Of a DNA stretch of 64,000 bases, positions 33,228-42,854 are shown one piece after another. The notes beneath the pieces were generated by a model. The model was not told the origin of the DNA and ran no database searches. It saw only the letters and a program-made list of their open reading frames with translations. The stretch comes from Immersiella caudata. Lineage: Eukaryota > Ascomycota > Sordariomycetes > Sordariales > Lasiosphaeriaceae. The stretch is taken from positions 6,944,001-7,008,000 of the forward strand of contig JAULSU010000001.1 in NCBI GenBank assembly GCA_030512335.1, given 5' to 3'. Position numbers and translations under genes: made by a program. Every line of letters starts with the position of its first letter. Position 1 is the stretch's first letter.

Positions 33228-34395
33228 ATGGCCGCTCCGGGGTCTATTGACCCCACGAAGCCCGCCAAATACCCCATAATACTGAGCGACGCTCTGCTGG
33301 GCAAGACATCCAAAGAGACATACACCGGCGTTCGATGTAAGCAGCGCACAGCGCGTCAACGCAACCTCCCGAGACTGATTGGGCCCCTTTTTTGCAGACA
33401 ATCACAGACCTACACTCTCGTCAGACGCCGCGCCCAGCACATCACGATTGAAGAAGTCGGCCAAGGACGGCTCTTACAATCTTGGATTTGACGACAACGG
33501 CGACAAGTACCAATACAATGGGGTGCGCACCAGCGAGGATGGCAACTACGTCCTCATTTTCGACCCCGCCCGAAAAGCCTTCGTGCTGCATCGCGTCGAC
33601 TCCATGTTCCACATGAACCTAACCAAGACGCCAACGGATGGCGTAGAGAGCTTGCGGAAGAAGCTCCCTCAGCTGGAGGTCAACGTCGGCAATTCCAGCA
33701 AACAGCAAGGTAAGGGGAAAGACGGTTCGGCAGCAACAGAGAAGGTGAAGCCTTCAGCGCCGGCCAAGGGCAAGGGCAAGGAAAAGGCTGCGCCCAAGAA
33801 GCCAGCAGCCAAAAAGCCGGCACCCAAGCCAATGGAGCTCACCCTCCCCACCGCGGCTCCTACTCCTCCCACACCGAGGAAAGCCCCGTCGCCACCACCA
33901 CCGCAACCGGTAGAAGAGGAGAAGAAGCCTAAGCGCCGGGCCCGTTCACCTGTCGAGTCGGAAGAGGAAGACGACTCGGATGACGGTGGTCTGATCCTCG
34001 AATTCCCAGACGGCAACCCGACATCCTCGTTCTCAGGCTTCCCGCCAACAAACTCTTTCAGCCCGGCCTTCCCTCCATTCCCACCGACGCGCCGCTTCTC
34101 CGAATTCGTGCGCGGGCAAGATGAGGAGGATATCGATATCGACGCCGAGGGCGATGATGAAATGATCGAGGAGGAAGAGGAAGAAGAGGAACTAGAGGAT
34201 GCGTTAAAATTAGGAAGCCCCATCAACCGGCCAGTCATCACTGAGCCGGCACGATTTGAATTCGAGACGTCGGCTGATGCTGAAGGGGATGAGTTCGACG
34301 TTGACGACTTAGAGGCCGAGCTTGAGAAGGAGCTGATGATGGCCCAGAACGAGCAGGCGCCGGATAGCGACAGCTCCATGAGCGAGGAAGAGTAG
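33228..34395 (+). CDS. EAF-family RNA polymerase II elongation factor
   Basis: Nuclear protein, 368 aa, exons 33228-33336 and 33398-34395. The N-terminal EAF domain runs to about residue 115: YPIILSDALLGKTSKETYTG, then after the intron YNHRPTLSSDAA, YQYNGVRTSEDGNYVLIFDP and FVLHRVDSMFHMNLTKTP. In animals and fission yeast EAF binds ELL and stimulates elongation by RNA polymerase II. The middle is basic and Pro/Ala-rich (PAKGKGKEKAAPKKPAAKK) and the C-terminal half is strongly acidic (EEEEEEEELEDAL). That arrangement suits a disordered activation region. No ELL gene lies in the window. Confidence 0.9.
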
Positions 34396-35726
34396 GCGCC
34401 GTTTAGGCCTGCTCAACGAACAAGCTGTATTTTTGTTATTTTGCATTGTTTTCTTTCATTCTCTTGAAGATACCGGCAATCCGTGGGCACAATGGAGTTC
34501 TGGACAGGGTTTGGGGATACACACATCTGAGAATTGCTCACATGAGCTGCCTGCAATGCGGAAAAGTTGGGAATCGCGGTCGTGGATCTTGGCGAGTGCG
34601 CATTAGGCAGCGCTTTCGCATTTATGAGAGAAGGTGGTTGAGGGATATGTAGGTCCGCTAGCAATGGCAGATCGACGTTGAGTCTATGCAGCCCAGTTGT
34701 CTTGAGAGTCGTAACGTCTCCTGGTAGCTATCCCAGAATGTACAACATATTTGAACGGAATGAGATTTGGATGGAGTGGTTGATCCATCAACATCATTTA
34801 TTGGGTGTCGACCCATCAACTTCGCAAACCGCAACGCGTCTCACACCCCATTTGAGCTGATGACCTGGATACCTGGACACAGTTCGGATCGGAGAGATAG
34901 GTCAGTGTCTTGTAGAATATCTGACTTAGGACCGTTGCGTGCACAAATATCAAGCGATCACAGCAGCATCACGGCCATCCACTCATGACCAGATTCTTTG
35001 CGCAGCACGAAATGTATTCTCGCACAGCCACAACACACAAAGATATCCGCATACTCGACTCGACTCAACCCATTCCTGCCGAACCGGATGCCATCCATCC
35101 ATGCATCGCCCGAGATTTGTCCCTCGTCGCAGACCCAGTCCATCCAGCGCCACGAACCCTAACCCCGAACCAATGTCCGACGAACCCCTTTTCGGTGTCA
35201 ACAAGACCCTACCCGGGCATCTTGATCCGGCATCCGCCCGATTTTCCTCGAGAAAACAGCCCAGCCGAGTACGAGGGAGAAAAGATAAGGTAAAGATGCA
35301 CAACTCATCGTACTATACAGCTGTCGTACTAATACAAGGTATGCGTGTCGAAAAAAGAAAAAGGCAAGGTCCGATATCCACCACCCGCCAAACCAAGTGC
35401 AGACCTCTTAGCCAACGCTTGCTTGCAAGTGCCTCTCAGAGCAAGAGGCTTCGGCCTGCGTATTACCCAGTGTGTCTTGTCCTCCGTCTTTTCCTTCCGA
35501 GCTCCGGTACAATCAAGAGCGCCTGTCCCCCTCCATAAAACAGAAGATGCTGGTTCGTACAAATCATCGCGCGTTCAAAATCCATGACCACTGTGACAGA
35601 ACATTTCAGATTCGTGACCGGGAAGCCTGAGAATGAATGCTAGAGACAGACCCTCCGTGACCAGGACGCGTGGAAGTCCATGCTATTTATTTGCACGCCC
35701 TCCATGGCTCCAGCCCAGGGAGTTGG
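34396..35726. other. Convergent intergenic region, EAF and RID
   Basis: About 1.3 kb between two 3' ends, with only short or overlapping open frames that resemble nothing. No gene called. Confidence 0.5.
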
Positions 35727-38330
35727 CTACTCCAAGATCATCGGGTTCTGCGAAGAGCCATTTCCCTTCTTTGCTGAATCCCTCTTCTTGACTTCCTTAT
35801 CACCTCCAGTGAAGTCAATCGGTGCAATGAGCATGCTGCCGCTACCAGGCGTGTGCGGTCGAAGAGGAGTTGGTGTGCGAGGCGAGCCGTCGGGTGAGGA
35901 GTCGCACAGACCGGATGGAGATTCTTCACCCGAGGAAGGTGAAGAGAATATCCACTTGTCTACGTTGAAGGGCGAGATCGGCTTCTTGGGCAGCTGCGTA
36001 CCCAGGGACAGACGGCTCATTGAAAGGGAGCCATTGCGCGACTTGGTCTCGGAAGGTTTGCGGGTCTGTGACAAAGACGAGTTGCGAGACGGGGCAGGTA
36101 AGAAATTGCGCTCGTACTCATCGCTGCTGTCGTTAATAATGATGGGCGAGTTCCTTTGGTGACGCTTCGCCGGCACAGGGGTGGAAAACTCCACACTTCT
36201 TTGTCTCTTGCCGAAGTTGGTGATGATGACTTCGTCATCGCTGGTCGGCTCGTCGTTCGAGGTCTCGCTGGACGACTCGTCGTTGTCGCTAATCAACGTG
36301 ATTGACACGGCTCGCTGGCGCGGTTTGCGTGCTACTCTGACTATCTCGGCAAAGTCCTCACCATCAGAGATGACGAATGGATTCGAGGCGCCCTCTCCGG
36401 CAACGGGTGTCTCCTTGATCCGGGTCGAGCGATCTACGTTGTCGCTCTTGTCCAGGCATTTGATCAAGTGGTCGTAAATGATCCTGACCACTGACGGCGG
36501 GAAAGCGTTGCCAATTTGCTTCTTAACGCACGGCTCACTGAACTGGTGCTGAACGGGGAACCCTTGAAGAAGGGCATACTCAAGAAGGGTAAAATCCCTT
36601 CTTCCCATCCAGTGGTAATTCTGACCGCCAGAGCAAGTGATGGTCCGCGGGATCGGTGTGTTCGGGTCCCACGATACTTGCACCCGAGGCAAGAGCTTCT
36701 TCGCATTCAATGCATTGTTGCGTTGTGAATTCGAACGAGCCGGTGCAGTCGCCTGCTTAGCCGTAACAAAGGGCTTCAAACCACCTGTGCCTTGGAGACT
36801 GTGCGTCGGTTTGGGGAAATCGGGGAGCTTCTCTCCAGGTCCGGCGCCAATGATGATAAGGCGCTTCCTGAACTGGGGAAGGCCATATGTAGCCAGGTTG
36901 ACCACTTTCCAGCGAATCGAGTATCCGTGCACGGTGAAGCCTTGGATGAGTAGATTGAAGAATGGTGCGAAGCGGTCGAGCAGGATTCCGAACGTCTGCT
37001 CAAGCGTAAACACCCGAGGGCGGCACTTCTCGATGAGGTGGGTGCACGAATAGAGTGCGGCCAAGTTCATGTCATCGTTTTTCCCCGCCACCGTATGCGC
37101 GGGAGACCAAACTTGGCAAGGGGGCGAGAGATGAAGCATATCCACTCGGTGGTGAGCTTCCTTGGATGTGATGAAGTCGGTTATCTCCATGTCATAATTC
37201 TTGGCCAATGGGAAGTTCTTTTTGATACTGGCCACCGCGTGGTTCCAGTGGTCGATGGTAAACTCCAGGTGCGCACCTGCCTGTGTCATACCTCTGGATG
37301 CGCCCCCAGCGCCCGAAAAGGTATCGCCCGCGCTGTATCGCTGCCCGTAAGCGAGCTTCACACGGTCGTCCTGGCCTCTTCTGGGGTTAGCGACGTTATC
37401 GACGTCCAGGTCGGAATCGAGGTCGATCAATTCGGCGCCTAGTCCGCCGTGAGGCACATAGGATCCTCCACGAACTTTGCCACCTCTCCATTGGGCTACA
37501 AGGGCATCGCTGGTCTCCTTGTACTTGGCGTCGGCCTCGTCTTCCGTGACACAAATGAGCGCCCACTCACGAGGCTTGTACGGCTTTGTCACCAAGTCTG
37601 CATAGTACTCAAAGTACTTGTACCGACAGACAAGAGGGCCGTTCTCTTCGATCCATTCCTTGCCCCACAGGGCATCATCTTCGTCGTACCGATGCTTGGG
37701 GAACGGGCTGTTTGTTGTCCGCATCTCGCGGATCCGGAGGATGTCGCTGGGATTGATGTCGACCGTCCACGGCTGAGGGTCGCTGCAGTCGATCAGCTCA
37801 ATCCAACAGACCTCGTTGAGCTTCCTGAGAACCTTTCCGCCCATTTTCCTCGCCCGTGCGTAAGTAGAGCCGCGGAGCACGATTTGGCCATCTCTCTTTT
37901 GAACAACTTTGGCAATTCGCAAGAAGGCGGGGCTGAACTTCAGGTCGAGAGCGTTCTTGAGTTCAACTACTACGCCTTCCCTAAGACGGTAACTGCCTTC
38001 GATGTAGTTGTCGAGATAACTCTCGCCATCATTGCGGGGAGTTGCTGCGCGGGCCGCTGCATGAGGCACGTCGTCCGTCAGGTCGATGACATTTTGAAGA
38101 TCGATGGTGAGCTTGCTCTCAAGGTCCTCGTCATCGATAGCGATGGCTCTGTCCATAGATTCTCTAAATCTGCGGAGATGAGCGTTTCGGATGCGCTCTC
38201 GCAGCGCCTCCAGACCGCGACCGACATCATCGTCGGCGTAGTCATCCTGGGCATCGTTGATAACTAGGGGATCGAACTCAGACCCCGTGGGCCGGCTGCC
38301 TGAGCGATTGGGGGTGTCGTGAGCTGCCAT
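35727..38330 (-). CDS. rid: RID-type C5-cytosine DNA methyltransferase (repeat-induced point mutation)
   Basis: Putative DNA methyltransferase of the RID/Masc1 class, required for RIP in Neurospora. Intronless, 867 aa from ATG 38330 (an upstream in-frame ATG at 38474 looks like leader). Motif I is DTFSGAGGASRGM (residues 336-348). Motif IV is SPPCQVWSPAHT with candidate catalytic Cys405. Motif VI reads LEQT (443-446) where ordinary methyltransferases have ENV; that EQT is the hallmark of RID/Masc1 enzymes. Motif VIII is PQFRKR and motif X QIGNAFPPSVV. The N-terminal 330 residues resemble a divergent BAH-type region. The C-terminal 200 residues are Ser/Asp-rich and probably disordered. All core motifs are intact, so the enzyme should be functional. 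Neurospora RID is of similar length. Confidence 0.95.
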   Translation of the reverse strand: MAAHDTPNRSGSRPTGSEFDPLVINDAQDDYADDDVGRGLEALRERIRNAHLRRFRESMDRAIAIDDEDLESKLTIDLQNVIDLTDDVPHAAARAATPRNDGESYLDNYIEGSYRLREGVVVELKNALDLKFSPAFLRIAKVVQKRDGQIVLRGSTYARARKMGGKVLRKLNEVCWIELIDCSDPQPWTVDINPSDILRIREMRTTNSPFPKHRYDEDDALWGKEWIEENGPLVCRYKYFEYYADLVTKPYKPREWALICVTEDEADAKYKETSDALVAQWRGGKVRGGSYVPHGGLGAELIDLDSDLDVDNVANPRRGQDDRVKLAYGQRYSAGDTFSGAGGASRGMTQAGAHLEFTIDHWNHAVASIKKNFPLAKNYDMEITDFITSKEAHHRVDMLHLSPPCQVWSPAHTVAGKNDDMNLAALYSCTHLIEKCRPRVFTLEQTFGILLDRFAPFFNLLIQGFTVHGYSIRWKVVNLATYGLPQFRKRLIIIGAGPGEKLPDFPKPTHSLQGTGGLKPFVTAKQATAPARSNSQRNNALNAKKLLPRVQVSWDPNTPIPRTITCSGGQNYHWMGRRDFTLLEYALLQGFPVQHQFSEPCVKKQIGNAFPPSVVRIIYDHLIKCLDKSDNVDRSTRIKETPVAGEGASNPFVISDGEDFAEIVRVARKPRQRAVSITLISDNDESSSETSNDEPTSDDEVIITNFGKRQRSVEFSTPVPAKRHQRNSPIIINDSSDEYERNFLPAPSRNSSLSQTRKPSETKSRNGSLSMSRLSLGTQLPKKPISPFNVDKWIFSSPSSGEESPSGLCDSSPDGSPRTPTPLRPHTPGSGSMLIAPIDFTGGDKEVKKRDSAKKGNGSSQNPMILE

Positions 38331-38557
38331 CTCTCTGTCTTGGTCGTTGAGAAAATGAAAGAAGGAGATGTGGTAGGAAGATGAATTGAGAAAAGGCTGC
38401 AGAGAGAACGCAGTCAAGGTGCCTGCCTGGTGATCGAGAGTGACTCTCAATGAGGAGTGGGGCTGGTCAAGCAAAGGTCAGATTTTTGCGGTGCCAAAGA
38501 TGAATATAGCAGCCAGGCGAGAGGGGTTGGAGTGAGGGTTTAAATAACCTGGTGCCT

Positions 38558-38563
38558 GAAGAA

Positions 38564-38595
<32 letters not shown>

Positions 38596-38616
38596 AGAAG
38601 AGGAAGAAGAAAAAAA
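38558..38616. repeat. (GAA)n purine tract upstream of RID
   Basis: A run of GAA with occasional GGA units, about 230 bp before the RID start codon. On the coding strand it is a TTC tract, probably in the promoter or leader. Confidence 0.9.
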
Positions 38617-38952
38617 CTGGCAGTGAAAAGGGAGAGGAGGAGGAGGAGGAGAGTGGGAAGGAGAACCAGAGGGGGAAAAGAACGGATTCAAGAGCAGCAC
38701 TTGGAGCAGAGGACCAGATTTTCTCGCTGAGAAGTGTGGGGTGAAGTCTGGGGAGCAGGGAAAACAGCGTGTTCGGCAAGGAACCTCGAGAACGGCAAGA
38801 ACGACGATTCAAGGAACAAGGAATTAAATAGGCAAAGGTTGAAGAAGAGGCATGTCTTGTAGGCGAGGGAGATACTTACCCTCACTGAGGAGGACCGCGG
38901 AAAAATACACCTCTTGTTCAAAGGCCTTTTGGTGTTGCGTTGAAGAAAGGCT

Positions 38953-38986
38953 GGAGGAGGAGGAGGAGGAGGAGGAGGAAGAAGAA
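38953..38986. repeat. (GGA)n purine tract upstream of RID
   Basis: A second trinucleotide purine tract, about 620 bp before the RID start codon. Confidence 0.88.
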
Positions 38987-40226
38987 GTTGAGAAACGAGA
39001 GGATTTCAAGCTGGTATAGGCGTGAGAATAAATAGATGGAAGGAGGGGCTATCTGTGCTCGCCCCGAGATAGGACCTCTAACAGGAACTATCAGATGAGT
39101 GTACAGAAAGAAATTAAAACAAGCTAGACCTCTTAGTCTGATCTAAATAGTTGAAAAGTCTAGATTAACCATATCAGACAGAACAAACAGCTGGGTAAGA
39201 AAGACTTTCCATTCCTCGAAGAGCTATCCTCCAAGTATTAAGCAGTTCAGATCAAAGTCTCGCAGCCCGTCTCAACTGAATATCACCCGTCGAGACAGCC
39301 GGAAACACCGGTTATCCGTACTTGAGCTGTCAAGGGGGGTCGCTGCGCTTACCGGTAACAACCCGAGCCGGAAGCCTAGCCCTGTCCATCTTAGGCTAAC
39401 AGGTGTTGCCCAAGCCATAATTGGACCCTGGGAGTTATATCAGCGAACTTTTCAGACCTCAATTGATAAGATGCTGGGTTTTACCTGCTAAAGACTGTCT
39501 CTGTATCTGGGGGGTCGAGGTAGGCCGTATGCTATCGCGGCGGACTTACCGGGGTGGCATAAATGATCCCATTGAACTGAGGAGAGGTATGCGAGAGGAT
39601 AAATGGATAGAGGACGCCGAGAGACCGCCCCTTGAACGGTGTTTGCTTACTTTCTTTGCTTACAAACAAAGGGGGGTCAGGGGCAGGGGCCACAACCCCC
39701 TGGTTGAGGCCCTGATGGGAGGCAAAGTAGGCAGTCTCGTGATGGTGGCCTAAGCCAAACGGCGGTGTGCTGCCAACGGCAAGATGCGATGTCCTCCCAT
39801 CAGGCATTGCCAAGGAACGACTTAGGGGAAGTGACGATGTTGATCAGGAGAAGCCGTCCTGTGGGGGTCTAATTGAGGGGCAGGCACTTTGCATGCCATG
39901 TGCCTTGGACAGCGCCCATGGAGGGCGAAATCGTGTTTTTATCTCAAGTTCTTGTGCTCGAGGTCACACCAAGTAGGTCGACGAGTGAGGTGTTGTGGAT
40001 GTTTGCCGTCTTTGTCTTCGAATGGGGGGGAACAAGGGCCCTCGGCTGGCGCCAAGTGGCAGACACCTGGTCCCATCTGACCACGATGGTGGATGCCGGA
40101 TCAAGGCTGTGCCGACCCTGGCAATTCCAAAACTTCGACCTTGATTTTCCCCATCGCTAAAGTCACTTCTTCATCAACACCCTGCTTCCGAGGGACTGAC
40201 CAGCGCAGTTTTACTGCGACACACCC

Positions 40227-40259
40227 GTGCTTGAAAGGTGCTTGAAAGGCACTTGAAAG
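40227..40259. repeat. Three tandem 11-bp units (GTGCTTGAAAG)
   Basis: Three adjacent copies, the last reading GCACTTGAAAG. They lie in the RID/glycosylase gap. Confidence 0.85.
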
Positions 40260-40904
40260 GTGAGCGATCATGCACCCATTTCCTTCTTCTGCCTCACTTC
40301 ATGATGACCATTACTTTGACAAAACCTTGACTGCCGAGAAAATTATGCGGAGACACATGGTTCTGACCGATCCTCAATCACAAACCATTCTCATGCCTAT
40401 CTATCAATCTGCAATTTGCTGACTTGAGATCTAATAGCGCGTCGGCCTTTACCAGCTTCGCCAGCTTTGAGAGTTTGCATTGCTGGGTTGGGACGCCACT
40501 GCCAGCACATCGCGGCCCGGCAAACACCTTGACAACTTTGACAACTTGCGACCTGGACTGCCTGGGCTGCTCTGCAAGCCAAATAGGATTGTTAAATCCA
40601 AGTATATGACCGGAGTTCTGCTGGTCGGCTTCATTGAGACGCCGTTAGTCGCAGGCCACCCTCCCAATGGTTCTTCCGATCATGACGATGCGGAGTCTGT
40701 TAATTGCACACACACCCAGCCAGCCTCAAGCCCCAAAGAATTATTTGATGTCTTGCTCCCGTCCCATTGATCAGTGTTGCTTCCTTGTTTCCCAGCGGTG
40801 CTTGTCCACAGCCTTTGTTCCTCATGACTGCCCCATTCCTTCTGATTTTCGCGGAGATTCCAAACCTCGTCGCAACCTTTTGAGGGGTTGAGGTCAACAC
40901 ACGT

Positions 40905-41400
40905 ATTCCCTTTCCAGCAGCCTCCGCTTCATCGGCACCCCTAGAGATTGGCCAAGGTAGGTTCGTTCCTTCCCAACTCATGGTGAGCATTGGTTGACCG
41001 GCTGGCCTCAGGTATTCGTATTCGAGCAACACAGCGCCCTGAGCGTTTGCTCGCGGTTACTTTCATCTCAAATGCTGGTCTACTTTCCTGCTTCCTCAAG
41101 ACCGCTGGGGTCGGCTAAGGGAACGGATCGATACCGCCCAACCTGCGGTGAGCGGTGTTGACTAGCTGGCCTCAGTTATCCGATCTCCACCAGCACTGTG
41201 CCTCCAACCAGATGGTCCAGATAACGAGTCGTTCCTTCCTGCTAGATTGCAAGTCCTTCAACAGCCTCCACTTCATCGATGTCATCGGGGCGGTCAAGAG
41301 AAGCGGTCGTTCTTTCCTGAGTTACGGTGAGAGGACCGATCAGCTAGCCTCAGGCATCAGAGTTCAACACAACCGTCCCGCCAATAAGGTGGCCTAGAAG
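40905..41400. repeat. Degenerate ~170-bp tandem repeat, three units
   Basis: Three copies share GGTGAG (at 40982, 41147 and 41326) followed about 20 bp later by GCTGGCCTCAG or GCTAGCCTCAG. TCGTTCCTTCC/TCGTTCTTTCC elements recur at similar relative places. Spacing is about 165-180 bp. Copies are too diverged to align end to end by eye. I see no coding sense. Confidence 0.6.
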
Positions 41401-42532
41401 GGGGTCGTTCTTTCCCTCCAGGGACCAAGGGTCGGTTGTGTGAGGTTCTCTTTGAGGATCTTCCTCTCGAACTCTTCCACCCAACGTAGAACTCCAGAGG
41501 TGCTGAGTCTTGTCTGCTTCACCAACCTCTCCCAGCTACATCGATCGTCACGTTGAGCGTGGAGTGGCCAGATCGATTTGCCCTTGACGCAAAGTCTCCA
41601 ACAGCATCAACCAACCTCCTTCTCACACACCTCGAGCATTCACACACTGCCAGGCGTGGGTGGCTGTCCATTCCAGGCACCTTGAGCTTCCACCATTGGG
41701 CAGGCGGTCCCTCATCGACCTTATTCCGTCCGTTTCACCCGTCACGATATCTTCTTCGGCTAGTACCGCAGTCCAGCAGCCCGTCAGATACCTCCTCTCC
41801 AAACACGTTTGCCTCCGGCGCTCAAGCGTTGTGCATATCCGAAGTAAGTTTTATGGTTCTCACTAGCCTTGAACCTGCCCACCCCTACTAGCGTGGTCCA
41901 TCTCCCTACACGCAGACTGTCTCACACTGCCTCACACGCATGTCGGGTTTTGCTCTCCATACCACACTCATTGTCGCCTCTTTCAACTATTTCCTGTTTC
42001 ACATCGTTATCGGTGGACTTCGCGGTAGCCCATCAACACGAGTGGCTGTCGGCCCCCTTTCCAATCCCAGCACTCTTGAGGCTTGAGCTGAGCCCTCACT
42101 ACCTCGTGGATAGAGTCGGTTTCCATGCGCCGGTTTCTTCCCATCCACTGTTGGGGCAGAGGAAAATCTATTATTCTCACGCCTACCCTATAGCATCGCC
42201 TCCAAGAAATTTTCATAGCCATCAAGGTCCCCCCTTCTCGCCACGAAGATATCTTCTGCGCCACACGGTTTCGAGAGTTTCCCTCCTTCATCGTCAATTC
42301 TTCCTTTACCACCACTCCTCTTCACAACTCTCCTCTGCTGCCATCGCCTCGGACCCCTCCCTACACATATATCTAGCAGTTCTCTTCACAAAATCACAAC
42401 ACCAGCCTTCGTTCATTTTCACTCAACCAGGGAAGCTCTCAAGGGCCATCACAATCAAGTTTAAGACTTGGTGCACGCCGTCCGCGGAAGTCTGCTCGTC
42501 ATCAGCGGTGCAGATCAGCCCAGGGGCCTCAC

Positions 42533-42540
42533 TGACGTCA
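42533..42540. promoter_or_regulatory. CRE/AP-1-like TGACGTCA palindrome
   Basis: A perfect TGACGTCA, the consensus of ATF/CREB-type bZIP factors, about 315 bp before the DNA glycosylase start. Function is inferred from the consensus only. Confidence 0.35.
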
Positions 42541-42854
42541 CCAGGCTCGCATTTGAGCAGTCAGCTGGAACTTTACCAGTGTGGCCCTGAAAAATACGAT
42601 CTTGAGCTTCAAGGCTGTCACGCATTGCTCTCGTCTCCCCTCACACCTTTTTGCCGACATTCGAGCGACATCCCTTTATAATCCCCTCTCCGCTTTTCTC
42701 AGGCGGTCAAAGCAATTCGTGCTTTGTCGCTGATTGGGGAGCCCTATAATTCGATCTCTGCGTTCAAGGTGCGTTTCATTCTGTCGGGCCTAATTGCCCG
42801 CCCTGAGATACTTCGCGCGACTGACATTTCTCTTCAGTCGCGTCTGGAATCACC

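Larger units (their letters stand above)
38331..42854. other. 4.5-kb gap between the RID and DNA glycosylase starts
   Basis: Contains GA-rich microsatellites on the RID side, a relatively AT-rich stretch around 39060-39240, an 11-bp triple repeat at 40227-40259, a degenerate ~170-bp repeat at 40905-41400, and a TGACGTCA palindrome near the glycosylase. A 270-codon plus frame at 41869-42681 resembles no protein and is probably leader or promoter. Confidence 0.5.

Noticed and set aside
33669..34379. 236-codon minus frame opposite the EAF gene
   Set aside because: A Ser-rich mirror of the acidic codons on the other strand.
37449..38267. 272-codon plus frame opposite RID
   Set aside because: Shadow frame of the RID N-terminal region.
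39060..39420. AT-richer patch as a RIP-mutated transposon relic
   Set aside because: I see no inverted termini, coding remnants or repeat partner in the window; composition alone is not enough.
41869..42681. 270-codon open frame, plus strand, before the glycosylase
   Set aside because: Ser/Pro/His-rich with no family features, in C/T-rich DNA that often stays open by chance; better read as promoter or leader.
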